64,000 bases of DNA, from contig JAEWTV010000093.1 in assembly GCA_023397675.1 (NCBI GenBank), positions 83,821-147,820 of the forward strand, in the 5' to 3' direction. This document shows, piece by piece, positions 40,413 to 49,063 of this stretch. This DNA comes from Bacillota bacterium (GTDB lineage: Bacteria; Bacillota; Clostridia; Acetivibrionales; JANLFN01). The first letter of the stretch is position 1. Every line of letters begins with the position of its first letter. The notes beneath the pieces are model-generated. The model was not told the DNA's origin and made no database searches. It saw only the letters and a program-made list of their open reading frames with translations. The translations under genes were made by a program, and so were the position numbers.

Positions 40413-41681
40413 TTATTTTATTACATCCACACCCATGTATTTTCTTAAAGCTTCCGGAACTATAACCGATCCGTCAGGCTGCTGATAAGTTTCCAGAATA
40501 CATGCTGTTGTTCTTCCGGCAGCAACACCAGATCCATTAAGTGTATGAACAAACTCTGGCTTCTCATTTATTCCTCTTCTAAATTTTATTGAAGCTCTTC
40601 TTGCCTGGAAGGATTCAAAATTACTGCAGGATGAAATCTCCACATACCTGTTATAGCTAGGCATCCAAACTTCAATATCATATGTCATTGCTGATGAGAA
40701 TCCTAAATCTCCTGTACATAGCCTTACTACCCTGTATGGAAGTCCAAGCAACTGGAGCACTTCCTCCGCATCATTTGTAAGTTTTTCAAGCTCTGCATAT
40801 GAGTTTTCGGGCAAAGAGAACTTAACAAGTTCGACCTTATTAAATTGATGCTGCCTAATAAGGCCCCTGGTATCTCTTCCTGCAGAACCTGCTTCTGCTC
40901 TGAAGCAAGCAGAATATGCAGTATGTTTAATAGGAAGGGACTTAACATCAAGTATCTGTTCCCTGTACATGTTTGTTACAGGTACTTCAGCAGTAGGTAT
41001 AAGAAAATATTCTGTATTTGTTACCTTAAAAGCGTCCTCTTCAAATTTAGGTAGCTGCCCTGTTCCCTGCATACTGTTCCTGTGAACCATGAAAGGCGGA
41101 AAAACTTCCTTATAGCCATGCTTATCTGTATGAAGGTCAAGCATGAAATTAATTATTGCTCTTTCAAGCCTTGCTCCCAACCCTTTATAAAATGTAAACC
41201 TTGCACCTGTAACCTTAGCGGCTGTAGTTGGGTCAAGTATATCAAGTGCCTCACCGATATCCCAATGAGGCTTAGGTTCAAAATCAAACTTCCTGGGTTC
41301 TCCCCATTTTCTCAGTTCAATATTATCTGAATCATCTTTCCCTACAGGCACAGCCTCATTTGGTATATTTGGAATGGTGAGAATTATTCTTTCAATCTCA
41401 TCATCTATATCCTTAACCTGTGAATCAAGCTCTTTAACCTTTTCCGAAAGTTCTTTCATTTCATTCATCAATGAAGAGACATCTTTACCCTCTTTTTTAT
41501 ACTGAGGTATCAACTTTGAATCTGTATTCTGTTTATTTTTAAGCTGTTCTACCTTAACAAGCAGATCTCTTCTTCTTTCATCAAGATGTAAAAAGGCATT
41601 AATATCAAATTTAGAATTTCTTTTTTCAAGAGCATCCTTCAGTAATTGCGGATTGCTCCTTATCTCTTTAATGTCCAACAT
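40413..41681 (-). CDS. serS: seryl-tRNA synthetase
   Basis: 422 residues. N-terminal coiled-coil arm (about 30-105) that grips the long variable arm of tRNA-Ser, then the class II catalytic domain with motif 2 (FRAEAGSAGRDTRGLIRQHQ) and motif 3 (GSGVAAGRTTACILE). It charges tRNA-Ser, two copies of which lie 5 kb away. Only 45 bases separate it from the DUF4446 gene, so there is no room for a T-box leader; it is probably read with the parAB cluster. Confidence 0.97.
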   Translation of the reverse strand: MLDIKEIRSNPQLLKDALEKRNSKFDINAFLHLDERRRDLLVKVEQLKNKQNTDSKLIPQYKKEGKDVSSLMNEMKELSEKVKELDSQVKDIDDEIERIILTIPNIPNEAVPVGKDDSDNIELRKWGEPRKFDFEPKPHWDIGEALDILDPTTAAKVTGARFTFYKGLGARLERAIINFMLDLHTDKHGYKEVFPPFMVHRNSMQGTGQLPKFEEDAFKVTNTEYFLIPTAEVPVTNMYREQILDVKSLPIKHTAYSACFRAEAGSAGRDTRGLIRQHQFNKVELVKFSLPENSYAELEKLTNDAEEVLQLLGLPYRVVRLCTGDLGFSSAMTYDIEVWMPSYNRYVEISSCSNFESFQARRASIKFRRGINEKPEFVHTLNGSGVAAGRTTACILETYQQPDGSVIVPEALRKYMGVDVIK

Positions 41682-41726
41682 TTTAAAGCACCTCTTATCA
41701 ACGTTTGTTATTATTGTCGTTACTTT

Positions 41727-42257
41727 CTATCTTTCTAGTGACATTACGTCCCTATAACCCTTCTTTGCAATTTCGATTGCTTGAATTTCTTCAGCTGATA
41801 GCGGATACTTTGATTTTCCGCCGATAACAGGTTTTGAGTAACATGAGGAACTATCCCTTGAATAAATACCGCTTATAACAAAACCGTCATCATTGATATC
41901 AAGTAATGCTATTGAAAAACTTAAGTCACTTCCTACATTATCAAAAGCATTGTATCTAACTATGGCTTTTTTCTGGATGCATTGAGCCATATTTCTGTCA
42001 ATCAGACTAAGATGACTCTCAATTTCCTTGTTCTTATCATTAACTTCGTTAACATTATTGATACAATGCTCTAATAGCTCTTCAATGTTTCTTCCGCTTA
42101 AACCATTCATAAATTTATTATATTTGCTCCTAAGCCTTTTTAATTTTGACTTAGTGGAAAGATTCATACATAATAATATTATTATCAATAAAAAGTTAAC
42201 ACCTAATATTATTGCCAAACCTGATGATATTGATAAACTATCAAGTATTTCACTCAT
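41727..42257 (-). CDS. DUF4446 membrane-anchored protein
   Basis: 176 residues. One N-terminal membrane helix (about 12-33), a short coiled coil (35-85), then the conserved DUF4446 domain with VRYNAFDNVGSDLSFSIALL and DDGFVISGIYSRDSS. The family typically neighbours parAB in clostridia; function unknown. AAGGAG ribosome site. A perfect parS site lies 64 bases upstream of its start, in the gap after parB. Confidence 0.82.
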   Translation of the reverse strand: MSEILDSLSISSGLAIILGVNFLLIIILLCMNLSTKSKLKRLRSKYNKFMNGLSGRNIEELLEHCINNVNEVNDKNKEIESHLSLIDRNMAQCIQKKAIVRYNAFDNVGSDLSFSIALLDINDDGFVISGIYSRDSSSCYSKPVIGGKSKYPLSAEEIQAIEIAKKGYRDVMSLER

Positions 42258-42320
42258 ATTCTTTTGCTCCTTAAAACTTTTTTCTTCTCAAAGCCTTATA
42301 CCTAAGGCCTTTTACCTCAA

Positions 42321-42336
42321 TGTTTCACGTGAAACA
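42321..42336. promoter_or_regulatory. parS site 1
   Basis: Exact 16-base palindrome TGTTTCACGTGAAACA, the consensus binding site of ParB/Spo0J. It lies in the gap between parB and the DUF4446 gene. Confidence 0.97.
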
Positions 42337-42344
42337 TTTGCCAT

Positions 42345-43196
42345 TTATTTATTTTTAATTGAAGCAACAAGCTCTAATATTCTTTCCAACTCTTCATTAG
42401 AATAATATTCTATCATAATCTTTCCTTTTTTATTATTGGAAAGCAATTTAACCTTGGTACCAAAAATATTTTTTAGTTTGTCTTCTATATCTGCCAATTC
42501 CTCAGTTAACTTTGCCTGCTTTGGCTTTTTATCCTTGGATAACATTTTCTTTATTAGCTTCTCAGTTTCTCTAACATTAAGCTCTTTATCAATTATTTCT
42601 TCAGCAATCTTTTCCTGTAATTTAACATCTTCAATTGCAAGAAGAGCCCTTGCATGACCGCTGCTTATTTCTTCATTAATAACATATGCCTTAAGCTTTC
42701 CGTTTAAATTTAAAAGCCTCAGGGAATTTGCTATTGCAGGTCTGCTTTTTCCTACAGTGTTTGATATCTCTTCCTGTGTCAGGTTGTATTCCTTCATAAG
42801 TCTTTCATATGCTTCTGCTTCTTCAATAGGATTAAGGTCTTCTCTTTGAATGTTTTCAATCAAAGCCATTTCCATAACCTGTTTATTGCTTACATCTCTT
42901 ACTACAACAGGAACAGTTGTCAAACCGGCAAGCCTTGCAGCTCTCCATCTTCTTTCACCGGCTATAATCTTGTAAGTGTCTTCTTCTTTTTTAACTATAA
43001 TAGGTTGAACTACACCATGCTGTTTAATAGATTCTGAAAGCTGTGCAAGCTTTTCATTGTCAAAACTTTTTCTTGGCTGATTTGCATTAGGCTCTATTTC
43101 ATTTATCTTAATTTCTTTTACAAATGATTCTTCGTTTGTTGTATCAGCAGATGTAATAAGCGCTCCAAGCCCTTTTCCAAGACCCTTTTTCATCAT
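42345..43196 (-). CDS. parB: chromosome-partitioning protein ParB (Spo0J)
   Basis: 283 residues. N-terminal ParA-stimulating peptide (KKGLGKGLGALI), the CTP-binding motifs AGERRWRAARLAG and IENIQREDLNPIEEAEAY, a helix-turn-helix (TQEEISNTVGKSRPAIANSLRL) and a C-terminal dimerisation domain. ParB loads onto parS as a CTP-dependent clamp and recruits SMC. Two parS sites flank parA-parB. It overlaps parA by 4 bases (ATGA). Confidence 0.96.
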   Translation of the reverse strand: MMKKGLGKGLGALITSADTTNEESFVKEIKINEIEPNANQPRKSFDNEKLAQLSESIKQHGVVQPIIVKKEEDTYKIIAGERRWRAARLAGLTTVPVVVRDVSNKQVMEMALIENIQREDLNPIEEAEAYERLMKEYNLTQEEISNTVGKSRPAIANSLRLLNLNGKLKAYVINEEISSGHARALLAIEDVKLQEKIAEEIIDKELNVRETEKLIKKMLSKDKKPKQAKLTEELADIEDKLKNIFGTKVKLLSNNKKGKIMIEYYSNEELERILELVASIKNK

Positions 43197-43972
43197 ATTC
43201 TGCTTTCCTCCTCAGAAAGGTCAATAACTTCTTCCGCAAGCTCTAGGTAACATTCAGACCCTTTTGACTTTGGATCATAAAGAATTATTGGCAGCCCAAA
43301 GCTTGGTGCTTCACTAAGTCTGACGTTCCTTGGTATTACTGTTCTGTATACCTTGTTTCTGAAGTGTTTCTTTACCTCATCGACAACCTGAATGGAAAGG
43401 TTTGTTCTTGCATCAAACATTGTAAGAACAACTCCTTCAACATCCAATGACGGATTAAGGTGTCTTTGTACGAGTTTAACTGTATTCATCAGCTGGCTTA
43501 ACCCTTCAAGCGCATAGTATTCGCACTGTATGGGAACCAAAATTGTATTTGATGCTGTAAGCGAGTTTATTGTAAGAAGTCCGAGAGATGGCGGGCAGTC
43601 AATTATTATAAAGTCAAACTTGTTCTTTATATCCTCAAGCGCCATCTTCATTCTGTTCTCTCTGGATATTACTGAAACCAATTCAACCTCTGCACCTGCC
43701 AGTTGTATATTTGAAGGGCACAATTTAAGATTGTCTACAGGCGTATTGATTAAAGTATTCTCAATGGGTTCATCATTAATGATAACATCATAAATAGATT
43801 TATTAATAGATTTCTTATCTATACCCAGACCGCTTGTTGAATTTCCCTGAGGGTCAACATCAATAAGAAGTACCTTTTTACCTTTATACGCAAGACAAGA
43901 ACTTAAATTAACAGCGGTAGTAGTTTTACCTACACCACCCTTCTGATTTGCTATTGCAATAGTCTTTGACAA
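43193..43972 (-). CDS. parA: chromosome-partitioning ATPase ParA (Soj)
   Basis: 259 residues. Deviant Walker A KGGVGKTTTAVNL with the signature lysine, Walker A' DVDPQGNSTSGLG and Walker B FIIIDCPPSLG. It forms ATP-dependent dimers on DNA and moves ParB-parS complexes; it also regulates DnaA. I chose TTG 43972 (AGGAG 8 bases upstream, giving MSKTIAIANQ); TTG 43975 and GTG 43981 are alternatives. Upstream lies a 500-base region with parS and palindromes. Confidence 0.95.
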   Translation of the reverse strand: MSKTIAIANQKGGVGKTTTAVNLSSCLAYKGKKVLLIDVDPQGNSTSGLGIDKKSINKSIYDVIINDEPIENTLINTPVDNLKLCPSNIQLAGAEVELVSVISRENRMKMALEDIKNKFDFIIIDCPPSLGLLTINSLTASNTILVPIQCEYYALEGLSQLMNTVKLVQRHLNPSLDVEGVVLTMFDARTNLSIQVVDEVKKHFRNKVYRTVIPRNVRLSEAPSFGLPIILYDPKSKGSECYLELAEEVIDLSEEESRI

Positions 43973-44136
43973 CAACCTCACTCCTATGTACCATCTCTAT
44001 TATTTAGCATAGATTTATGCGTCAACTTATAAAATTATATCACAAAGTTACATGTTAAGGCACAAAATTTTGATATTATATATAAAAATTATAAATAACT
44101 TATCCAAATGCAGTAATAGTGCCCTCTTTAACCAAA

Positions 44137-44152
44137 TGTTTCACGTGAAACA
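44137..44152. promoter_or_regulatory. parS site 2
   Basis: Exact TGTTTCACGTGAAACA, upstream of parA, 1.8 kb from parS site 1. A degenerate relative with the central TTTCACGTGA lies at 44182-44191. Confidence 0.97.
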
Positions 44153-44153
44153 A

Positions 44154-44380
44154 AGTGACTTTTAAAATTATAAAATCATATTTTCACGTGAGAGTTGAAG
44201 CTCAACTCGGGAAAGTGAAAATTAGATTTTGTTTATTTTAAAGTCACTAAAGTTGACCTATATAATTATTAGATTGAGAGTCGAAACTCGACTCGGGTAA
44301 GCGAGCGTTAGTTTTCTAATATTTAAAGTCACTTAACAGATTATAGAATATTGAAAATCAACTTTTACGTAAGAGTTAAA
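44154..44380. repeat. tandem palindromic repeats beside parS
   Basis: Unit 1 (44154-44248): outer arms AGTGACTTTTAAAAT / ATTTTAAAGTCACT, middle TTTTCAC / GTGAAAA, core GAGTTGA-AGC-TCAACTC. Unit 2 (about 44240-44336): ATTAGA / TCTAAT around GAGTCGA-AAC-TCGACTC, closed again by TTTAAAGTCACT. Unit 3 (about 44355-44380) is degenerate (ACGTAAGAGTTAAAAC). The TTTAAAGTCACT boundary recurs about 86 bases apart. No gene fits here. With parS 2 this fills the gap between parA and the gene at 44483. Confidence 0.7.
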
Positions 44381-44482
44381 ACTAGTATTTTAAATAAAAT
44401 ACTGCCTTTAAGAAATATTTGAAGGTTCTATTATTTTTATTCTACTATATTATATAGAAACAATTTATAAGGGGGATATTTT

Positions 44483-44749
44483 ATGAAAAGAATAATTTCC
44501 GGTTTAGGCCTGCTTCTTACATCATCTATAATCTTTATAAAGGTTCATGAACTTGCTGTAATCAACTATTCCAAATTGAATAACTGGTTAATTTCAAAAG
44601 GTAAGTACATTTCTTCACTTGAGGATACATCAGGAATAGTACCTTTCATTATAAGCATATTGTTGGGCATATCCGGTTTAATACTTATTATATGCGGATG
44701 CTTTAAAAAAAAGAATATTGAAAATAAATGTAATAATTTATCTAAATAA
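44483..44749 (+). CDS. small membrane protein, unknown
   Basis: 88 residues with two hydrophobic helices (about 4-24 and 52-74) and a basic, cysteine-containing tail (CGCFKKKN). GGGGGAT ribosome site before ATG. No family recognised. It lies upstream of the UPF0016 gene (90-base gap) and could be co-transcribed. Confidence 0.5.
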   Translation: MKRIISGLGLLLTSSIIFIKVHELAVINYSKLNNWLISKGKYISSLEDTSGIVPFIISILLGISGLILIICGCFKKKNIENKCNNLSK

Positions 44750-44838
44750 TTGCAATCCATATTTTTCGTATATTAACCCATGCCATGAATATAATATATC
44801 TAAAGATACTTTTTTAATTAATTACTAAGGGGTTTAAT

Positions 44839-45108
44839 ATGTGGAAGACTATACTGTCAACCTTTTTACTAGTATTTCTTGCCGAGCTCGGCGACAAGAC
44901 ACAGCTATCAACAATGGCTCTGGCATCTAAATCATCTTCTATTTGGTATGTCTTTATAGGTTCAGCTGCTGCACTTGTTCTTTCTTCGTTGATAGGAGTT
45001 CTTGCCGGTTCAGTGATAAATAAAGTTATACACCCTAATTACATTCAAATGGGGGCAGGTTTATCATTTTTAATAATAGGACTTCTTTTGTTATTGGGTA
45101 AAATATAA
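44839..45108 (+). CDS. UPF0016/GDT1-family cation transporter, single-repeat form
   Basis: 89 residues: one copy of the UPF0016 unit with its signature AELGDKTQLSTMALASK (about 15-31) and three membrane helices. Most family members have two such units in one chain (about 200 residues); single-unit proteins must dimerise. Relatives export Mn or transport Ca/H. No second unit is encoded next to it. AAGGGG ribosome site. Confidence 0.85.
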   Translation: MWKTILSTFLLVFLAELGDKTQLSTMALASKSSSIWYVFIGSAAALVLSSLIGVLAGSVINKVIHPNYIQMGAGLSFLIIGLLLLLGKI

Positions 45109-45146
45109 CTTGCTTATGTAGAAATCATTTATCAATCAAAATATAA

Positions 45147-45172
45147 AAGGCAGCTTATAAGCTGCCTTATTT
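45147..45172. terminator. bidirectional terminator between UPF0016 gene and gyrB
   Basis: Stem AAGGCAGC / GCTGCCTT, loop TTATAA, then TATTTAT; serves both convergent genes. Confidence 0.85.
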
Positions 45173-45183
45173 ATGTAAAACTT

Positions 45184-47109
45184 TTATATATCAAGATTAG
45201 TAACATACTTAGCATGCGTGGTAATAAACTCTTTTCTTGGTTCTACTTTTTCACCCATAAGTACAGTAAACACTTCATCAGCTGCAATAGCATCTTCAAG
45301 TTCAACTCTCAACATAGATCTTGTTTCAGGATTCATTGTTGTTTCCCAAAGCTGTTCCGAGTTCATTTCACCAAGACCTTTGTATCTTTGTATACTACAT
45401 TCTTCCTTCTTCCAGCTTTTCTCCCTAATCGCCTTTTCCATTTCTTTCTCATTGTAGGCATAAAATTCTTCCTTACCTTTGGCAATCTTAAATAATGGAG
45501 GCTGAGCAATAAAAATATGTCCATTTTCTACAAGGTCCTTCATATATCTGAAGAAGAAGGTAAGAAGGAGTGTTCTTATATGTGATCCATCTACATCGGC
45601 ATCAGCCATAATAATTACCTTATGGTATCTCAATTTAGAAATATCAAAATCTTCTCCAATACTTGCACCAAGTGCAGTGATTACTGGTAAAAGCTTTTCA
45701 TTATCATAAACCTTATCAATTCTGGACCTTTCAACATTAAGCATTTTACCCCAAAGCGGAAGTATTGCCTGGAACTTTCTGTCCCTTCCCTGTTTAGCAG
45801 ATCCTCCTGCAGAGTCTCCTTCTACAATAAAAATTTCACATTTTGATGCATCCCTCTCCTGGCAGTCAGCAAGTTTACCCGGAAGTGAAGTAGATTCAAG
45901 AACTCCTTTTCTTCTTGTAAGTTCTCTTGCCTTTCTTGCAGCTTCTCTAGCTCTGGAAGCAGTAAGACACTTATCAAGTATTCCTCTTACAAGCTGCGGG
46001 TTCTCTTCAAATAAATCAGTAAGCTTCTCATTTAAAGTATTTTCAACAAGGCTTCTTATTTCGCTGTTTCCAAGCTTTGTTTTCGTTTGTCCTTCAAATT
46101 GCGGATCAGTAAGCTTTACACTTATAACACAAGTTAAACCTTCCCTTATATCTTCACCCATAAGGTTTTTATCATTTTCTTTGATAATATTATACTTTCT
46201 TGCATAATCATTAAATACCTTTGTTATAGCAGTTTTAAATCCTGTAAGATGAGTTCCGCCTTCACCAGTCCTAATATTGTTTGCAAAGCTTATAATATTT
46301 TCAACATATGAATCATTGTACTGCATGGCAATCTCAACATATGATCCATCCTTTAAACCTTCTACATATATAGGCCTTTCATGAAGAACTTCTTTACTTT
46401 TATTCATGTACTCAACAAAGGATATAATACCACCTTCATAATGAAGGTTCTTTTCCTGTCTTTCTTCTTCTCTTTCATCTATCAGCCTTATTCTGATTCC
46501 TTTATTCAAAAATGCCATTTCCCTAAGTCTTGAAAGCAGCGTATCAAAATCATAATGAAGGTCTTCAAAAATTTCTCCGTCAGGCTTAAAAGTAGTCTTT
46601 GTACCTGTAATCTCTGTATCTCCTATTTCCTGCAAAGTTGTAACAGTCTTACCTCTTTCATATCTCTGCTTATATATTTTTCCTTCTCTTGAAACCTCTA
46701 CTTCAAGATATTCCGACAAGGCATTTACAACTGATGCACCAACACCATGCAATCCGCCTGATACCTTATAGGCTCCACCGCCGAATTTTCCACCGGCATG
46801 AAGAATTGTATGTACGACCTCCACTGTAGGAATCCCCATTTTAGGGTGAATACCAACAGGTATTCCTCCACCGTTATCAGTAACAGTAATTGAGTCATCT
46901 TTATTTATAACGACAACAATTTCATCACATCTTCCGGCCAAAGCCTCATCTATACTATTATCAACTATCTCATAAACCAAATGGTGCAAACCCCTTGAAG
47001 ATGTTGTACCTATGTACATTCCCGGTCTTTTTCTAACTGCTTCAAGTCCTTCAAGTACCTGTATTTGACTCTCATCATAAGATGGATTTACATTTGTAAC
47101 TTCTTCCAT
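45184..47109 (-). CDS. gyrB: DNA gyrase subunit B
   Basis: 641 residues. GHKL ATPase (VDNSIDEALAG, DNGGGIPVG, TILHAGGKFGG, GLHGVGASVVNALS), transducer domain, then TOPRIM metal-binding residues (EGDSAGGSAKQGRDR, IMADADVDGSHIRTLLL). Pairs with GyrA to introduce negative supercoils. AGGAGGA ribosome site. It is the last gene of the leftward dnaA cluster; its partner gyrA lies 14 kb away on the other side of the origin. Confidence 0.97.
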   Translation of the reverse strand: MEEVTNVNPSYDESQIQVLEGLEAVRKRPGMYIGTTSSRGLHHLVYEIVDNSIDEALAGRCDEIVVVINKDDSITVTDNGGGIPVGIHPKMGIPTVEVVHTILHAGGKFGGGAYKVSGGLHGVGASVVNALSEYLEVEVSREGKIYKQRYERGKTVTTLQEIGDTEITGTKTTFKPDGEIFEDLHYDFDTLLSRLREMAFLNKGIRIRLIDEREEERQEKNLHYEGGIISFVEYMNKSKEVLHERPIYVEGLKDGSYVEIAMQYNDSYVENIISFANNIRTGEGGTHLTGFKTAITKVFNDYARKYNIIKENDKNLMGEDIREGLTCVISVKLTDPQFEGQTKTKLGNSEIRSLVENTLNEKLTDLFEENPQLVRGILDKCLTASRAREAARKARELTRRKGVLESTSLPGKLADCQERDASKCEIFIVEGDSAGGSAKQGRDRKFQAILPLWGKMLNVERSRIDKVYDNEKLLPVITALGASIGEDFDISKLRYHKVIIMADADVDGSHIRTLLLTFFFRYMKDLVENGHIFIAQPPLFKIAKGKEEFYAYNEKEMEKAIREKSWKKEECSIQRYKGLGEMNSEQLWETTMNPETRSMLRVELEDAIAADEVFTVLMGEKVEPRKEFITTHAKYVTNLDI

Positions 47110-47157
47110 ACTTCCTCCTAATTCATTCCTGATTAATAATATAATTGAAAAATTATT

Positions 47158-47427
47158 TTATAAGTTAGATATATCGTTTACATAACTTGATCGTTTTTGC
47201 AACGTTATTGACGATATTGGTGAAAGGTATATCTTACTTTTTTTATCTGTCTCAGTAATAATAAATGACTTAGGAAGATCATTTGTAATACTTTCTATAA
47301 AACCTTCCTCTTCTGCTATTTTCAAAAAATCCTTTGTATCCCTTGATACTGTAGTTGTATCTATATCAAGAATTGCGATTATATTCCTTACCGGTATTAC
47401 TACATCACCGCCAATATGCAAAAACAT
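47158..47427 (-). CDS. remB: RemB/YaaB (DUF370) regulator
   Basis: 89 residues, starting MFLHIGGDVVIPVRNIIAIL as in YaaB/RemB proteins, which are always found between recF and gyrB. RemB is a DNA-binding regulator of extracellular-matrix genes in Bacillus; its role in clostridia is less known. AGGAGG ribosome site. Confidence 0.88.
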   Translation of the reverse strand: MFLHIGGDVVIPVRNIIAILDIDTTTVSRDTKDFLKIAEEEGFIESITNDLPKSFIITETDKKSKIYLSPISSITLQKRSSYVNDISNL

Positions 47428-47576
47428 TATTTTTCCTCCTGTTATTACAAAAACTATATATAAATTATTATTAGTTTTTTTTTAAAAGGTATTAAAAAAA
47501 ATATTAATAAACATAAAACTGCTATTTTAAAAATCAACCACTATATATTTTATCCTAAATATATACTTAGTGCAAA

Positions 47577-48689
47577 TCATTCATTTTGTACCACACCTTC
47601 AGTTACTCTGAAGAAATCTGCCTTTTTAATTGCCTGCGCTGTAAAGAAACCCTTATCAGTGCAAGTAATAAAAACCTGTATTTCTTCAAGATTTTCAAAC
47701 AAATACTCCTGCCTTTTTGTATCCAGCTCCGACATTACATCATCCAATAAAAGTACAGGCCATTCTCCTGTTTCTTCTTTCATTATATTTATCTCAGCCA
47801 TTTTTACAGATAATACTGCTGTTCTTTGTTGTCCTTGAGAACCAAATATTTTTATACTTTTATTATCCAAAAAGATGTCATAATCATCCCGTTGAGGACC
47901 TAAAAGAGTAGTTCCTTTAAACAATTCTCTTTCCTTAACTCTATTTATATTACTTTCAAATTCATTTCTTATTGCTTCTAAGCTGCTGAAATCAGATATA
48001 TTAAAGGAAGGGTCATATTTAATATCCAGATTTTCATTCCCTCCTGAAAGCTTTAAATGTTCCTGTTTTGCATATGAACTAAGCTTTTCTATAAATTGCT
48101 GTCTTGTCTTTATAATCTTTGATCCTACATTAATAAGATTCTGATTCCAAACCTCGAGGGTATCAAGTAATTCTCTTTTGCTTTGTATTTCTTTAAGAAG
48201 AGTGTTCCTTTGTTCAAGTATTTTTGCATACTGCTGTAGATCATAAAAATATGCAGGCCTTAACTGGCTTAAAGTAATATCAATAAACCTTCTTCTTTCC
48301 GATGGACCTTCCTTTATTATTAAAAGATCCTCAGGGGAGAATATGACAGTATTCAGATTTCCCATCAAATCCCCTATTTTCTTTAAAGGTATTTCATTAA
48401 TTCTTATTTTCTTTTTACCCTCTTTTTCATATGAAACATCTATTTCGGCATCAAGTATACTTCTTTTAACATTTAACCTGATATTAAATTCCTTTTGTCC
48501 AAGCTTTATCAATTCATAGTCTCTTGGAGTCCTGTGAGACCTTCCTGAAGAGCATATGAAAATTGCCTCAAGAATGTTTGTTTTACCCTGGGCATTGTAT
48601 CCGTAAATTACATTGAATCTTTTATTTATTTTTAAATTCAGTCTTTCATAATTCCTATAATTTTTTAAGCCTATGCCCTCAATAAACAA
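47577..48689 (-). CDS. recF: DNA replication and repair protein RecF
   Basis: 370 residues. Walker A GYNAQGKTNILEAI near residue 30, RecF-specific FIDITLSQLRPAY, an ABC-type GSQGQQRTAVLSVKMAE signature and Walker B VLLLDDVMSELD. Loads RecA at gaps with RecO and RecR. It begins 17 bases after yaaA. Confidence 0.95.
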   Translation of the reverse strand: MFIEGIGLKNYRNYERLNLKINKRFNVIYGYNAQGKTNILEAIFICSSGRSHRTPRDYELIKLGQKEFNIRLNVKRSILDAEIDVSYEKEGKKKIRINEIPLKKIGDLMGNLNTVIFSPEDLLIIKEGPSERRRFIDITLSQLRPAYFYDLQQYAKILEQRNTLLKEIQSKRELLDTLEVWNQNLINVGSKIIKTRQQFIEKLSSYAKQEHLKLSGGNENLDIKYDPSFNISDFSSLEAIRNEFESNINRVKERELFKGTTLLGPQRDDYDIFLDNKSIKIFGSQGQQRTAVLSVKMAEINIMKEETGEWPVLLLDDVMSELDTKRQEYLFENLEEIQVFITCTDKGFFTAQAIKKADFFRVTEGVVQNE

Positions 48690-48706
48690 TTATATTCCCC
48701 CGGTAA

Positions 48707-48913
48707 TTACTCTATTTCAAAAGCTTTACCTTTAATTTCTATCTTATCTCCAGATCTTAGTTTTTTTCCTCGTTGAAGTTCAACCTGTCCGTTTACTTTA
48801 ATCAACTCTTCAGAAACTATACTTTTTGCCTCAGCTCCGCTATCTGCTACTCCCACATATTTTATAAACTGATCAAGCTTAATAAATTCTGTTTTGATTT
48901 TTATCTTTTCCAT
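48707..48913 (-). CDS. yaaA: S4-domain RNA-binding protein YaaA
   Basis: 68 residues, a single S4 domain (KLDQFIKYVGVADSGAEAK, VNGQVELQRGKKLRSGDKI). Always between dnaN and recF in Firmicutes; linked to ribosome assembly. Confidence 0.9.
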   Translation of the reverse strand: MEKIKIKTEFIKLDQFIKYVGVADSGAEAKSIVSEELIKVNGQVELQRGKKLRSGDKIEIKGKAFEIE

Positions 48914-49007
48914 ATTTTTTAACCTTTCTTACTTCTTAAATAAATAATTAGAACAAAGTCTTTAAAAAGATTAAGTGATAACTCTATATAATTTTCTGAG
49001 TACTACT

Positions 49008-49033
49008 AAAAAGGAACAGCATAATGCTGTTCC
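49008..49033 (-). terminator. terminator after dnaN (minus strand)
   Basis: On the minus strand: stem GGAACAGCA / TGCTGTTCC with a 3-base loop, then TTTTT. It lies 31 bases after the dnaN stop and separates dnaN from yaaA-recF. Confidence 0.85.
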
Positions 49034-49063
49034 CCTTATATTATATAATAATGTAATTTAAAA

